Shown: positions 16,643-25,065, counted from the first letter of the stretch. The stretch is 47,039 nt of DNA from an uncultured Lacticaseibacillus sp. (GCA_934370925.1 CAKRNG010000016.1:1-47039), one strand, 5' to 3'. Numbers and translations: made by a program. The notes: generated by a model from the letters alone, not told the origin.

Positions 16643-18022
16643 TTAATTTGGAAAAATGGGTGTGTCGTAGTACTTTTTGTACGCTGTTTCAGCATCGAGA
16701 CCATTACGGGCGGCAACACGCGAGAGTTCTCGAAGGCTTGGCGCGCGCAGGTTGTCGAATGCAAGGTCATATTCTTCCAGCGTCTTGACATTCGTCCGAA
16801 TTAGCTCTTCGTGGAACGCGCGCACCACGTATTCCAGCGGGAAGGTGGTGAAGGCGCGCGGTTTGGAGCCAACAAACTTGGTGGTAGGCCGACCAAAGTA
16901 GCGGTTGCGGAGCACAATGTAATTAACATCCTGCTCCTGACAGATTTGGCGAACAATCATGCTTGTCGGCGAAAGTGCCGGGTGGCGGCGTGAGTTAAAT
17001 GCAAACTCAGAGGTGAGCCCCAATCGCTTTGCTTCCTTATGCATTCGTTTGACCAGTTCCTCTGCGGGTAAAACGCGCCAATTACGTTCGCTAATTTTCG
17101 TTGTAATGCGCATAACGCTGAATTGCTCAATGTAGGCGTCCTGGATGTCGAACCAGAGTTTTGGTCCGAATTGCGCGTTGAGTTCAGCGGGGAGGGGTGC
17201 CTCAATTGGGTCAACCACGAGTCGGTAATAGGAGGGGTCGAACGCACCAAACTGGATCATTTGGTGCAGAACGGCGGCTGTGATTTCCGCGCGGGTTGCG
17301 TCAGGGTGCTTTGCCAACCAGCCCGTTGCGTTGGGGTTGCGTGGCTTGATGGCAGAGCGAACCCGGTCGGCAGTTGCGGCTTTACGGATAGCAGTGGCCG
17401 CATCGGTCGATGGGTCTGCTTGATTTGGCGCCGAAATACTGCCCGCTTGTGCCGGGACGCGCTCGAAGCTTGTGCCATTTGGACGTACGATTTGGTTTGC
17501 GACATGGTGGGCATTGTTTTCTTGACTGACCGTTGCAGCTACCTGGGCCGCAGTCGCAACGCTGGCCGTTCGCTGCAACCGGTAAAGACGCTGCTGGACG
17601 TCATCCCAAGTGATATTGCGTAAGGCCAAGTACCCATAACTTGGGGCACTGGCACTACGGTTATCGATGTAGTTCCGAACCGAGACGTGCTTGCCATACG
17701 TGCCGGACATAATTTCGGTGGCAGCGAGCAAAATAAGGTTGTCAAGCGTGCTGTCCGCAAATTCACGTTCTTCAATGGCAAGAAGGTCGCCATCCTTGCT
17801 TTGTAAGTCCAGCATTTGCAGAACTGTCATCCAGTTGGTTTTCCGTTCGCGCTTGAGGAATTGAAGGGCGGGGATGAACCAGGTCGCAAGCTGGGGGTTG
17901 AGAAGCAATTCGTCAAGGCGGACGTCTTGTGCGTTGCCTAAACGTGCGATTTCCCGACCAATTTCGGATACGATATCAATCGTTGCTTGGCGCTTTAAAG
18001 TATTGAGACTCATTTCGGTCAT
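16643..18022 (-). CDS. Hypothetical protein, 459 residues
   Basis: I do not recognise this protein. It has no signal peptide or membrane helices. Residues 1-165 look helical and contain KRERKTNWMTVLQML. Residues about 165-215 form an Ala/Gln/Ser-rich, probably disordered linker. Residues about 215-459 form a second, basic region with many Arg (RNRYFGRPTTKFVGSKPRAF). The two-part layout with a flexible linker suggests a cytoplasmic protein that may bind nucleic acid or another protein; this is inference. GGAGG lies about 7 bases before the ATG. A promoter candidate is at 18144-18173. The small gene at 16251-16505 follows on the same strand. Confidence 0.75.
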   Translation of the reverse strand: MTEMSLNTLKRQATIDIVSEIGREIARLGNAQDVRLDELLLNPQLATWFIPALQFLKRERKTNWMTVLQMLDLQSKDGDLLAIEEREFADSTLDNLILLAATEIMSGTYGKHVSVRNYIDNRSASAPSYGYLALRNITWDDVQQRLYRLQRTASVATAAQVAATVSQENNAHHVANQIVRPNGTSFERVPAQAGSISAPNQADPSTDAATAIRKAATADRVRSAIKPRNPNATGWLAKHPDATRAEITAAVLHQMIQFGAFDPSYYRLVVDPIEAPLPAELNAQFGPKLWFDIQDAYIEQFSVMRITTKISERNWRVLPAEELVKRMHKEAKRLGLTSEFAFNSRRHPALSPTSMIVRQICQEQDVNYIVLRNRYFGRPTTKFVGSKPRAFTTFPLEYVVRAFHEELIRTNVKTLEEYDLAFDNLRAPSLRELSRVAARNGLDAETAYKKYYDTPIFPN

Positions 18023-18143
18023 TTAATTTACCTCCGTTAAGGGGAATCAGCTAGCTAAAGTGAGTGGCCAACGTCAGCGATAAGTTGAAACTATCGAATG
18101 GCGAAAGGTACCGGTTACGCATAAAGGATTGGCCCATAAATAC

Positions 18144-18173
18144 AGTATACAGGAGTGAATGCGCTCTCGTCAC
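18144..18173 (-). promoter_or_regulatory. Possible promoter of the 459-residue protein gene
   Basis: On the minus strand GTGACG (18168-18173), an 18-base spacer, then TATACT (18144-18149). The 5' leader would be about 115 bases, with nothing else recognised between 18023 and 18267. Confidence 0.4.
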
Positions 18174-18267
18174 GTGATTTAATTTTTTTCTTATATTTAA
18201 ATTTAGAACGATCGTATATAGGCGAATCTGCAATAAGACCGACAAAATAACGAGTTGGTACTAGCTA

Positions 18268-18321
18268 TTAAAAACGTGCCCCCCGTATCTTTCCCAGTGG
18301 GTGAGATACGAGGGGCACGTT
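18268..18321 (-). terminator. Terminator of the nuclease operon
   Basis: AACGTGCCCCCCGTATCT (18273-18290) pairs with 18304-18321 with little mismatch. On the minus strand a T run follows. It lies 73 bases downstream of the nuclease stop codon. Confidence 0.85.
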
Positions 18322-18393
18322 GATGAGACGTTCTAGTTGCGTGTGACGTTTCGATGTTTGTTTTGTACTAGACATCCAGCGTGCTACAATCCA

Positions 18394-19272
18394 TTAATTT
18401 TTCTGACTGTAACCAGTGCTGTAATCAATCTTGTAACCAGCTTCTACATTGAAAATGTACACGTTAAAGCGAATCTGGCTATCACCAACTGACTGTGCAC
18501 GTAATTGAACCCCACGTGCAACCAGTTCGTTGCCGCGGAAGATTGGGGTGACTTGATAACGAACATAGTGCTGTTTACTTTCCTTCAAGTAGGCAGCAAT
18601 GTCGTCTTCGTGAACCAGCATGAGGGGATTATTGAGACTCATTGTGCCGGTCATTAAGTTCTTTGGGTTGTTATTCTCACCAGATAGTTGGAACCCAATG
18701 AGGTGGCTGCGGTTGTAAAGCCAGCCGTGTGCGGTGCGCTTGTTGTGCCAACCGGTTGGATCGTATGTGAGCCCCGTCCGTTCGCTTGTCGGCATCAAAG
18801 ACTGACCTAGAAGTGCATTTGCAGCCGTCACGCGGTTTTGGTTGTCGAGATTACCGTAGCTTTCCCATGCGCCCTTTGCGGTACTCAAGTCAGTTTTGCT
18901 GAAGGCGGGGTCATTGCTATTTACGGTAATTTCTTGTGTGCCACTGTAGGTGAGATTTGCAAGCTGCGTGGTGTTGTTCTGCGTCTTGGCAGCGACCTTC
19001 TTCTTATCTGCCTTTGGAACGCTAGATTTGGTTGCTGCAATGTCCTTGGCGAGCGCATCGAGACGCTTGCGTTCCTTTTTATTGGCCGTTTCCAGCTTCT
19101 TTGCCTGGTCGAGGTCGTCAGTGTTCGTCTTGGTGACGGTCTTGTGCTTAACGGTGACCTTGACGGCAGGTGTCGCATTCTCTTCCGTGCAGGCGGCTGT
19201 CGTGAAGCTGGTCGTTAAAAGGGCTGCAAGAAGGGTTGTCCGTAATGCCCATGTTCTTAGTTTACTTGTCAT
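18394..19272 (-). CDS. Secreted lipoprotein DNA/RNA non-specific endonuclease (EndA/DNA-entry type)
   Basis: A 292-residue surface nuclease. The N-terminus has a signal peptide ending in the lipobox-like TTAAC (Cys at about residue 28), so it is probably a lipoprotein. Residues about 40-95 form a charged coiled coil. The catalytic domain is C-terminal. NRSHLIGFQLSGENNN followed by NLMTGTMSLN corresponds to the DRGH-type active site and downstream Asn of the beta-beta-alpha metal nuclease family, with Asn-Arg-Ser-His in place of Asp-Arg-Gly-His. Likely roles are degradation of extracellular DNA, nucleotide scavenging or DNA uptake. Its start overlaps the stop of the upstream gene (TAATG), so the two are coupled. 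Confidence 0.88.
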   Translation of the reverse strand: MTSKLRTWALRTTLLAALLTTSFTTAACTEENATPAVKVTVKHKTVTKTNTDDLDQAKKLETANKKERKRLDALAKDIAATKSSVPKADKKKVAAKTQNNTTQLANLTYSGTQEITVNSNDPAFSKTDLSTAKGAWESYGNLDNQNRVTAANALLGQSLMPTSERTGLTYDPTGWHNKRTAHGWLYNRSHLIGFQLSGENNNPKNLMTGTMSLNNPLMLVHEDDIAAYLKESKQHYVRYQVTPIFRGNELVARGVQLRAQSVGDSQIRFNVYIFNVEAGYKIDYSTGYSQKN

Positions 19273-20006
19273 TAGCGTTTCGCCTTTCTGTAGCCTGCCG
19301 CGATGGCCTGTTGTTCACTGGCGAAATAAACGGCGTTGGCGCTGTTCATGTGGTAACCAGATTGGCCGGGCACATGGTAAATCTTAGAATTGACGTTCCC
19401 AATAATGCGTCCAACGTTTCCGGTGTAAACATCCCCCTTGGTGCTTGTGGCTGTTTGCTGGTGCGAAGCTGCGGACTTGGACGCTGCTGTTTTGGATGAA
19501 GCGGCGCGAGATGATGCAGCAACACGCGATGCGGATGACGCACTGGCCGCTGACTGGCTCGATGCCACGCTGGCCGCAGAAGCAGATGACGCACGTGATT
19601 CGGCAACGCTGGATGAGCTGCTCGAAACGCTACTTGAAATGCTTTCACTGGTGCTTGACACGGATGCTGACTCGCTTTCCAGTTTCTTGGCGCGGGCAGC
19701 GAGTGTCTTTGATTCAAGTTTTGCGGCCGCCAAGCGTTTGCTCCCGACACGCACCGTCTTGTGCTTAACCACGTAACTCGTACTGGTGGTTGGCGTTTTA
19801 CTGGTTGCCGCTGATTCATCGGGTGTCGTGAACCCGAAACCGATGAAACTGACGACACTCACGGCGAGTGCAATCAAAGTGGTCGGCTTCGTGGCCCGTC
19901 CTGAAAGCCGGGTGCGCCGCTGATGACGTGACCGCCACCAAGCGATGGCCGCCCAAATTGTTGTGACTGAGCTCAGTAGCCACAAGATAAGAAAGATATT
20001 GTCCAT
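19272..20006 (-). CDS. Membrane protein with Ser/Ala-rich linker and sunset-like C-terminal domain
   Basis: A 244-residue protein. Two hydrophobic segments (about 3-20 and 43-58) precede an extracellular part. It contains VVKHKTVRV and a short coiled coil, then a very Ser/Ala-rich low-complexity linker (about 105-190), and ends in a compact domain with GRIIGNVNSKIYHVPGQSG and YFASEQQAIAAGYRKAK. This ending resembles the Ada-like or sunset domain often found with secreted nucleases, but without metal-binding cysteines. ATG at 20006 is used because GGGGGAG lies 6 bases upstream. The TTG at 20021 is inside the ribosome site. It is co-transcribed with the nuclease and shares its VKHKTV segment, which suggests a joint role at the cell surface. 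Confidence 0.8.
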   Translation of the reverse strand: MDNIFLILWLLSSVTTIWAAIAWWRSRHQRRTRLSGRATKPTTLIALAVSVVSFIGFGFTTPDESAATSKTPTTSTSYVVKHKTVRVGSKRLAAAKLESKTLAARAKKLESESASVSSTSESISSSVSSSSSSVAESRASSASAASVASSQSAASASSASRVAASSRAASSKTAASKSAASHQQTATSTKGDVYTGNVGRIIGNVNSKIYHVPGQSGYHMNSANAVYFASEQQAIAAGYRKAKR

Positions 20007-20103
20007 ATCATACTCCCCCAAAGTAATGTGCGTTTATCTTCAATAATAATCGCTATGTATCATTATTATGAATATGCGCGCCAAAAGCCATGTCACGCAG
20101 ATT

Positions 20104-20137
20104 AAAAAACACAACCCGCAGTGTGGTTGTGTTTTTT
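20104..20137. terminator. Bidirectional terminator
   Basis: AAAAAACACAACC pairs with GGTTGTGTTTTTT across CGCAGTGT. It lies between the small frameshifted gene (-) and the promoter region of the nuclease operon (-). Confidence 0.85.
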
Positions 20138-20163
20138 ATTACCGTATAGGGGATATAAAGTGA

Positions 20164-20329
20164 CTACAGAATCGACACGTTGCCTTCATTTAGGTCGACC
20201 GCGCCTAAATAGGCAGTTTGATTGTAAGTGTCAACATAGAATTGATTGTTTTGAACGGCAAGGATGTTTGTTCAGCATCATAGTTTTACCCGTGGTTTTT
20301 TTGGCGCCCAGAAAATCGAATGCAGTCAT
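20164..20329 (-). pseudogene. Frameshifted small gene of about 55 codons
   Basis: On the minus strand an ATG at 20329 follows a strong GGAGGAA site and opens MTAFDFLGAKKTTGKTMMLN. This frame soon stops (after 32 codons). A +1 shift near 20265-20275 gives a natural continuation, ILAVQNNQFYVDTYNQTAY then LGAVDLNEGNVSIL, ending with TAG at 20164, just before a terminator. The strong start signal and sensible C-terminus in another frame suggest a real small protein interrupted by one extra base, or a sequencing error. The family is not recognised. Confidence 0.45.
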
Positions 20330-20616
20330 AATGTTCCTCCGTCTATCGCACGTTCAGGTGCGTCATTGTTATGTTTCATCATGACAGAGGGAGTCAGTCT
20401 AATTGTGCTTAAAATATGAAGATATTATGAATAAAAGGGCGCAAAACGCGTCGATTGTGAAGGCATGAACTTAAATAAACAATCACTCCTGCATTATAGG
20501 TCCTTATTTTGATTGTAGGAACAAATAGGGAAAAAGCCCGTTAGCGACTATAATTTTGGCAATGGTTGTTGGATGTCGTTGTGTATAGACGCTAAAAAAA
20601 GCGCATGGAGGCAATG
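20330..20616. other. Intergenic region between divergent small gene and HTH regulator
   Basis: AT-rich and without genes. It should hold promoters for both sides, but I see no pair of hexamers with good spacing. GTATAGA near 20583 is the best -10-like site for the regulator. Confidence 0.3.
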
Positions 20617-21501
20617 ATGAAACGTAAGGTTGAAGTTCATGTCGATGGGAATAAGCTACGAATCCGTCGTCAGCAGATGGGATTATCGCAGAGTATGCTC
20701 GCCACAGATATTTGTACGCAGGCAACGGTGAGCTTGATTGAGAAGAAAAATAAGACACCGAATTTGAATACACTTGTCTTATTGGCAAACCGGTTGCTAT
20801 TGCCGGTCGATGAACTGGTTATACTCACTGAAGGGGATGTGGACCGGCAGTTGCGGTTGGTTGAAGAAAATTTATACCACTACAACTTTGAGGAAGCCGG
20901 ACACCTTATCCGTCAATTGACCCCCGAAATGCTACGTGAGGGCAATTCGCAGCAACGGTACAACTACCTTTACGGGGTAATCACGCTTTTTGGGGACCAC
21001 CAGGCGGAAGAGGCGCGTTTCTACTTTGCGCGGGTTCTGCAGCCGATGCACCAGTTACAGGACGGTGTGCACCTCATTCTGGCGAAGTTGGGCCTGGCGC
21101 TCTCGTACGCAGAGGCGAAGCAGTATGACCGAACCCGTGTCTATGTGCGGGAGGCTGAAGAGGACGCGAAAATTTTGGGGATGGATCAACATCACTACAA
21201 GGGGGAAGACCTCAAGTGGCGGTGGTTCCTTGCTAAGTGTTATCTGGCCTTGGATGAAGAGACGAACGCGTTAAAGGCCATTGAAGATGCCAAGCGTTTG
21301 GCACTTGAGAGTGGGGAATTATTCTTACTGGACGAGATTTACGCGACTTATGCGGATTGTTTAACGCACTTCGACCATTTGGACCGTGAGCAAATTTTTG
21401 AAGTTGAGAATTCAGCGCTCGCACTGGCCAATATTTTGGGAAATCAGCCGTTGATTGACCGGCTAATGGCAAAAAACGAAAAAACTGCTACAGGCAATTG
21501 A
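20617..21501 (+). CDS. HTH transcriptional regulator with TPR-like sensor domain (Rgg/PlcR-like)
   Basis: A 294-residue protein. The N-terminal XRE-type helix-turn-helix contains GNKLRIRRQQMGLSQSMLA and ATVSLIEKKNKTPNLNTL (about residues 7-45). The rest is helical with TPR-like repeats, for example EEARFYFARVL, AKQYDRTRVYVREAEEDA and ALKAIEDAKRLALESGE. This is the architecture of peptide-responsive RRNPP regulators. The ATG at 20617 gives 5 bases after GGAGG. The ATG at 20605 lies upstream of the ribosome site. No obvious pheromone gene lies next to it. Targets are unknown; the divergent frameshifted gene or itself are candidates. Confidence 0.85.
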   Translation: MKRKVEVHVDGNKLRIRRQQMGLSQSMLATDICTQATVSLIEKKNKTPNLNTLVLLANRLLLPVDELVILTEGDVDRQLRLVEENLYHYNFEEAGHLIRQLTPEMLREGNSQQRYNYLYGVITLFGDHQAEEARFYFARVLQPMHQLQDGVHLILAKLGLALSYAEAKQYDRTRVYVREAEEDAKILGMDQHHYKGEDLKWRWFLAKCYLALDEETNALKAIEDAKRLALESGELFLLDEIYATYADCLTHFDHLDREQIFEVENSALALANILGNQPLIDRLMAKNEKTATGN

Positions 21502-21508
21502 GAATAAG

Positions 21509-21566
21509 AAACGCCCGTGAACGATTAATCCGGCTAACGGAAAAAGTTCACGGGCGTTTTTAGTTA
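21509..21566. terminator. Terminator between HTH regulator and usp
   Basis: AAACGCCCGTGAAC and GTTCACGGGCGTTTTT pair across a loop of about 22 bases. Flanking A and T runs allow use in both directions for the two convergent genes. Confidence 0.9.
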
Positions 21567-21605
21567 AGTTCTATCTAATTACAGTGATCCACATTGTGAC
21601 ATTAA

Positions 21606-22097
21606 TCACTTTTGCTCGCGTGGCTTACGCGTCGTTGCTAGTGCGGGTTTGTTCTCGAGGTCTGTCCGCACAACGAGCACATCGCAAGGTGCTTGGCGCG
21701 TGACATATTCGGTAACAGAGCCAATCAGAAGCCGTTCAACCGCGTTCAACCCGGTTGCCCCAATCATAATGAGGTCAATGTTCTGTTGCTTAGGCACGTC
21801 ACGACCGATAATAGTCTTTGGTGCGCCATATTCAATGGAGTAGTTAATCTTCTTCACGCCATTATCAAGCGCGGTCTGTTTATATTCCTCCATGGTCTTC
21901 TTCGCAGTCGCCGTGACCTGTTCAACCATTGCGGAGTCGAAACTCGAAACATTCTGGAATGCCCGAGTGTCGACGATGTGAACCAGGTAGAGTTCCGCGT
22001 CGTTACGTTTTGCAACGGCAATTGCCTTCTTAAATGCGAGTTCCGCTTCGTAGGATCCATCAATCGCGACCAGTATGTGTTGGTATTGTTGCAGCAT
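21606..22097 (-). CDS. Universal stress protein, UspA family
   Basis: A cytoplasmic stress protein of 163 residues with one Usp domain. The N-terminal strand HILVAIDGSYEAELAFKKA and the C-terminal ATP-binding motif IGATGLNAVERLLIGSVTEY (G-2X-G-9X-GS) are intact, so it belongs to the nucleotide-binding type. The ATG at 22097 is used; an ATG nine bases upstream is also possible. The C-terminus ends in a basic KPREQK tail. It is monocistronic and convergent with the HTH regulator. It lies next to the probable 6S RNA, an adjacency I recall from other lactobacilli. Confidence 0.93.
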   Translation of the reverse strand: MLQQYQHILVAIDGSYEAELAFKKAIAVAKRNDAELYLVHIVDTRAFQNVSSFDSAMVEQVTATAKKTMEEYKQTALDNGVKKINYSIEYGAPKTIIGRDVPKQQNIDLIMIGATGLNAVERLLIGSVTEYVTRQAPCDVLVVRTDLENKPALATTRKPREQK

Positions 22098-22312
22098 AGA
22101 AAACACCGTCCCTTTTCCTAGTATCGTTCAAAGAGTGGACCAGCAGTGCTGGTAATGTAACTGATTACATCTTCCTCTTTAACTTAATTTTACCAGCCTG
22201 TGAAAGCTTTTTCAAATGGCGTGATGACGGAAATGTGGGGAGGTATTAATGGTCGTTATTTTCCTCGGTGTGCCACGACGCAGAAATTAAAAAACAGCGA
22301 AAGCGGTTCCGC

Positions 22313-22344
22313 TTGCACGCCGGTGTCCATGATGCTAATATAAT
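22313..22344 (+). promoter_or_regulatory. Promoter of the probable 6S RNA
   Basis: TTGCAC (22313-22318), 17 bases, then TAATAT preceded by TGC (extended -10). TATAAT overlaps it at 22339-22344. Transcription would start near 22350, at the closing stem of the RNA. Confidence 0.6.
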
Positions 22345-22349
22345 AGGTG

Positions 22350-22540
22350 AAGTTACTTAGGTGTTCGCCATTCCCTGTTATCAGTTGACCGAACATTCTC
22401 AATACATTGGGACCATATGACCGCATTGACGAATGACCTATTTCACTTAGGGCTCAGATTAATCCGGCTAGGTCCCACCTGCATAATAGCGGGTTCACAC
22501 GATTGGGGAATTTTCCACGGCACCAGTAAGTTTCTTTATG
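22350..22540 (+). ncRNA. ssrS: Probable 6S RNA
   Basis: A gene-free stretch with a strong promoter folds into one long irregular rod. ACTTAGGTG near the 5' end pairs with CACC-AG-TAAGT near the 3' end. ATTCCC pairs with GGGAAT further in, and TGGGACC with GGTCCCA in the apical half, leaving a large internal bubble. Length (about 190 bases), closing stem, central bubble and downstream terminator fit 6S RNA, which binds sigma-A RNA polymerase in stationary phase. The neighbouring usp gene is consistent. I identify it by shape and context and not by a remembered sequence, so another structured RNA is possible. Confidence 0.6.
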
Positions 22541-22556
22541 GGTACGAACCCAGTAA

Positions 22557-22587
22557 GGCATCACGTCTAGGCGTGGTGTCTTTTTTT
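22557..22587 (+). terminator. Terminator of the probable 6S RNA
   Basis: GGCATCACG pairs with CGTGGTGTC (with wobbles) around TCTAG, followed by a run of seven to eight T. Confidence 0.85.
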
Positions 22588-22868
22588 GCCGTCGTAAAAT
22601 GGATATTTTGTGTTAAATGGAAAACGAATGTGGGTGCGCCATAAGTCCAAGGCACACGAACATTACATCCTAAGTCGAGCTCTGCCTCCCGTGATACCGT
22701 GTGAACCGAGTCGCAAGGTAACCAATAATCTAACTGTAGAAACGAAAGGAGCGACAGCGACGTTGCGTTGGTTTTTAGCGTAGGAAAATTAGACAATCAT
22801 TTTTCAATTATGCGCTAAAATGGTATGATGCTTAACATAGAAGAAACAGAACGTGGGGGCTTTATTCA
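22588..22868. other. Intergenic region without recognised features
   Basis: I see no gene, strong hairpin or repeat in these 281 bases. ATGGTATGAT near 22820 may contain a -10 for the next gene. Confidence 0.4.
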
Positions 22869-23144
22869 ATGTTACTGATCATCATGTCCGTCTATGGCAT
22901 CTTGCTATTCATCCTGGCGGGCTACCTGTTATCACACCGGAACCGACCGTTTTTGAGTGTGAACATCCCCAGCGATTCACTCGCGGGGAACATGTTGTTG
23001 ACCGCACTTTTACTCATCATTTGTGGAATCGTCGGGATTGTCGCGGGAATTCTGGTTTCCAAGACGCTGGCACTTGTGGCGATTGCAATTTCCGCAGTTT
23101 TTGTTGCGATTTTTGCACTGAGCTTAGTTCGGTCAATTAATTAA
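22869..23144 (+). CDS. Small membrane protein, 91 residues
   Basis: I do not recognise a named family. Three hydrophobic segments are visible at about residues 1-20, 41-63 and 65-86. A short polar loop HRNRPFLSVNIPSDS follows the first. The ATG follows a G-rich site (GTGGGGGC) at a slightly long distance. A terminator at 23169 closes the unit, so it is monocistronic. Function is unknown. Confidence 0.7.
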   Translation: MLLIIMSVYGILLFILAGYLLSHRNRPFLSVNIPSDSLAGNMLLTALLLIICGIVGIVAGILVSKTLALVAIAISAVFVAIFALSLVRSIN

Positions 23145-23168
23145 CGCGAATATTTAAACAAAAATGGG

Positions 23169-23198
23169 GCGTCATGCTGGTTTTAATGACGCTTTTTT
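23169..23198 (+). terminator. Terminator after the small membrane protein gene
   Basis: GCGTCAT pairs with ATGACGC around GCTGGTTTTA, followed by six T. Confidence 0.85.
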
Positions 23199-23295
23199 GA
23201 ATGGTGAATGATTCACTGGGCGTGATGACTGAACCATGGTAGGCTAAGCGGGAAGTAAACTTGAACGGTTAGAAGTATTATCAGGGGGAATTGGT

Positions 23296-25065
23296 TTGAT
23301 TAAGTATGAAGATATTCGGCGGCTGCACCTGAATCAGCTGCGCACAGCGATGCAGGTACGGCTGTTGAAGGTCGTGCATTGGACAGATGGGGAGGGACGC
23401 CCCAACACGGCGCCCGAAGCCCCCGCCTCTAGTCCGTTTTACTTTTCAATCAACCAAACGGAGCAGATTGTGACGTCAAAAACGACGGCAAGTTTGTTCG
23501 ACGCCGTTTCAGAGATGCAGGCGGCTGATGATGTTGCGGCCGAGCGGGGACACGGTGAGTTACGGAACGTGGCGCCAGGGGTGCGGGTGCAGTTGTTTCT
23601 ACCTGAGCAACTTTTTAGCCACCTGTACCAGGATTTAGAGCCACAGCAAACGTACATTGCGTTTCGAAATGAAGGTTATTTGCAGATTGCATCACGCGTC
23701 CAAGCACATATGCCCGCAATTTTAAGCCAGTTGGGGACCTTAGCCGCACCGGTTCCCCAAAACGATTTTAGTTCACTGGCCGCCTATAATCAGGGGCGTG
23801 AGCGTCAAGCTGAACCAGGAATTGGGGTACAGATTGGGCGTGTGGGGTTGCTCGGGCAGAAAATGGACACGCAGGGCATTATCGGGTTGGAACTTGACCT
23901 GCCGCAGATGTGTGTCGTGAATGAGAATGCCTTGCGTTTAGTGCGGGATGCCGTCTGGGTAATGCTGGCGCTTGATGAAGCGGCAGCATTTACATCGGGG
24001 CTCGTTGCCACTCTGCAAGCGGATGGTGTCGCTGATGATTACCTTGATTGGCGCCTTGATGAGCCGAATACAGCGAATGAGAACGCAATTTTACCTGGTT
24101 TTGCAGATCAGTCCCGGCACGTACAACTACTGTTACGGGCAGGATTACTTGCGGGTGCGGACCTGAGCCTTGATTTACGTGACGCTGGCCTTTTTACCTT
24201 GGCTAACGGGAATGACCAACTTCGCCTTGCAGGGCGTGAATTGCCACTGAATGATGTGGTTGCAACCCGCTATGCGGAGAATGTCACGGCCAGAAAGATG
24301 GTGTTGGGGCGGGATAAATTACCGGTTCCGGCTGGGTCGCACTACACGCAACGCACAGAAGCGCTAACTGACTTTCAGAAGAGCTTCCGCGATAAGAGCT
24401 TGGTTGTGAAGGGGCGCACGCCTGGAACCACGATGGCATATCCTGTGCCACCTACCATTGAAATGTTTAAGTCGGCAATTGACCAACAGTTAGCAACGGG
24501 GAGCGTTGATGTTGAGATGTTCGTGCCCGGTGATCAGTTTAGCCTGCTCGTGTTAGATGGACAGGTACTTGCGGTCAGTCAACGTGATTTTGCGTACGTG
24601 GTTGGGGACGGTCGGCGGTCATTGCGGGCGTTGATTCAGGCGCGCGATGCGGATCGGCGGCGAATTGGGTTGCCTAGTATGACTGAGAAGGACATTCTGC
24701 CAACTGATTTAACGGATCAGGGCGTCGCGCTGGAAACGGTGGTCGCACGGGGAACACAGGTCTATTTGGGTCGTAACAGTCGTGCTGCTGCGGCGGGAAT
24801 GAGCCAAAACGGCCGGAATATGCTGGATGAAAGTTATGACCAGCTTGCGATTGCCGCAACGGATGCGCTAGAATTGCGTCTTAGTTCCGTTCAACTGCGT
24901 GTGGTGAATGGTTACGTGCCATATGATGCGGAAGAAGTCGCTCATGGCGTCGCACTGGCAACGATTGTGGATGTGGATGCGAACCCAGATTTAAGTATTT
25001 TCGCCCGCCCAACGTATGGGGATGGCGTGGATGCGGTCAGTCGGGTTCTGGAGGCATGTTGGTAA
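23296..25065 (+). CDS. Degenerate GshF-like (glutamate-cysteine ligase/ATP-grasp) protein
   Basis: A 589-residue protein resembling a shortened bifunctional glutathione synthase GshF, whose usual length is about 750. The N-terminal half has a ligase-like layout with GLELDLPQMCVVNENALRLV where GshF has its ExRxLDLNP-type motif. The C-terminal half matches the GshF ATP-grasp region in order: SLVVKGRTPGTT, then VEMFVPGDQFSLLVLDGQV, then YVVGDGRRSLRALI, then VYLGRNSRAAAAGMS. In active GshF the last block is close to LRxNSNxSTGGxS, so several metal and substrate residues appear lost. It may be a pseudoenzyme or have a changed substrate. The TTG start at 23296 follows GGGGG by 7 bases. It stands alone before a bidirectional terminator. 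Confidence 0.75.
   Translation: MIKYEDIRRLHLNQLRTAMQVRLLKVVHWTDGEGRPNTAPEAPASSPFYFSINQTEQIVTSKTTASLFDAVSEMQAADDVAAERGHGELRNVAPGVRVQLFLPEQLFSHLYQDLEPQQTYIAFRNEGYLQIASRVQAHMPAILSQLGTLAAPVPQNDFSSLAAYNQGRERQAEPGIGVQIGRVGLLGQKMDTQGIIGLELDLPQMCVVNENALRLVRDAVWVMLALDEAAAFTSGLVATLQADGVADDYLDWRLDEPNTANENAILPGFADQSRHVQLLLRAGLLAGADLSLDLRDAGLFTLANGNDQLRLAGRELPLNDVVATRYAENVTARKMVLGRDKLPVPAGSHYTQRTEALTDFQKSFRDKSLVVKGRTPGTTMAYPVPPTIEMFKSAIDQQLATGSVDVEMFVPGDQFSLLVLDGQVLAVSQRDFAYVVGDGRRSLRALIQARDADRRRIGLPSMTEKDILPTDLTDQGVALETVVARGTQVYLGRNSRAAAAGMSQNGRNMLDESYDQLAIAATDALELRLSSVQLRVVNGYVPYDAEEVAHGVALATIVDVDANPDLSIFARPTYGDGVDAVSRVLEACW

Noticed and set aside
19445..19776. Plus-strand frames rich in Ala and Asp opposite the Ser/Ala-rich linker
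   Set aside because: They are antisense reflections of a low-complexity Ser/Ala coding stretch.
22260..22312. Minus-strand terminator (AAGCGG/CCGCTT with T run) left of the 6S RNA
   Set aside because: The stem is only six bases and no minus-strand gene lies upstream of it, so I cannot support a function.
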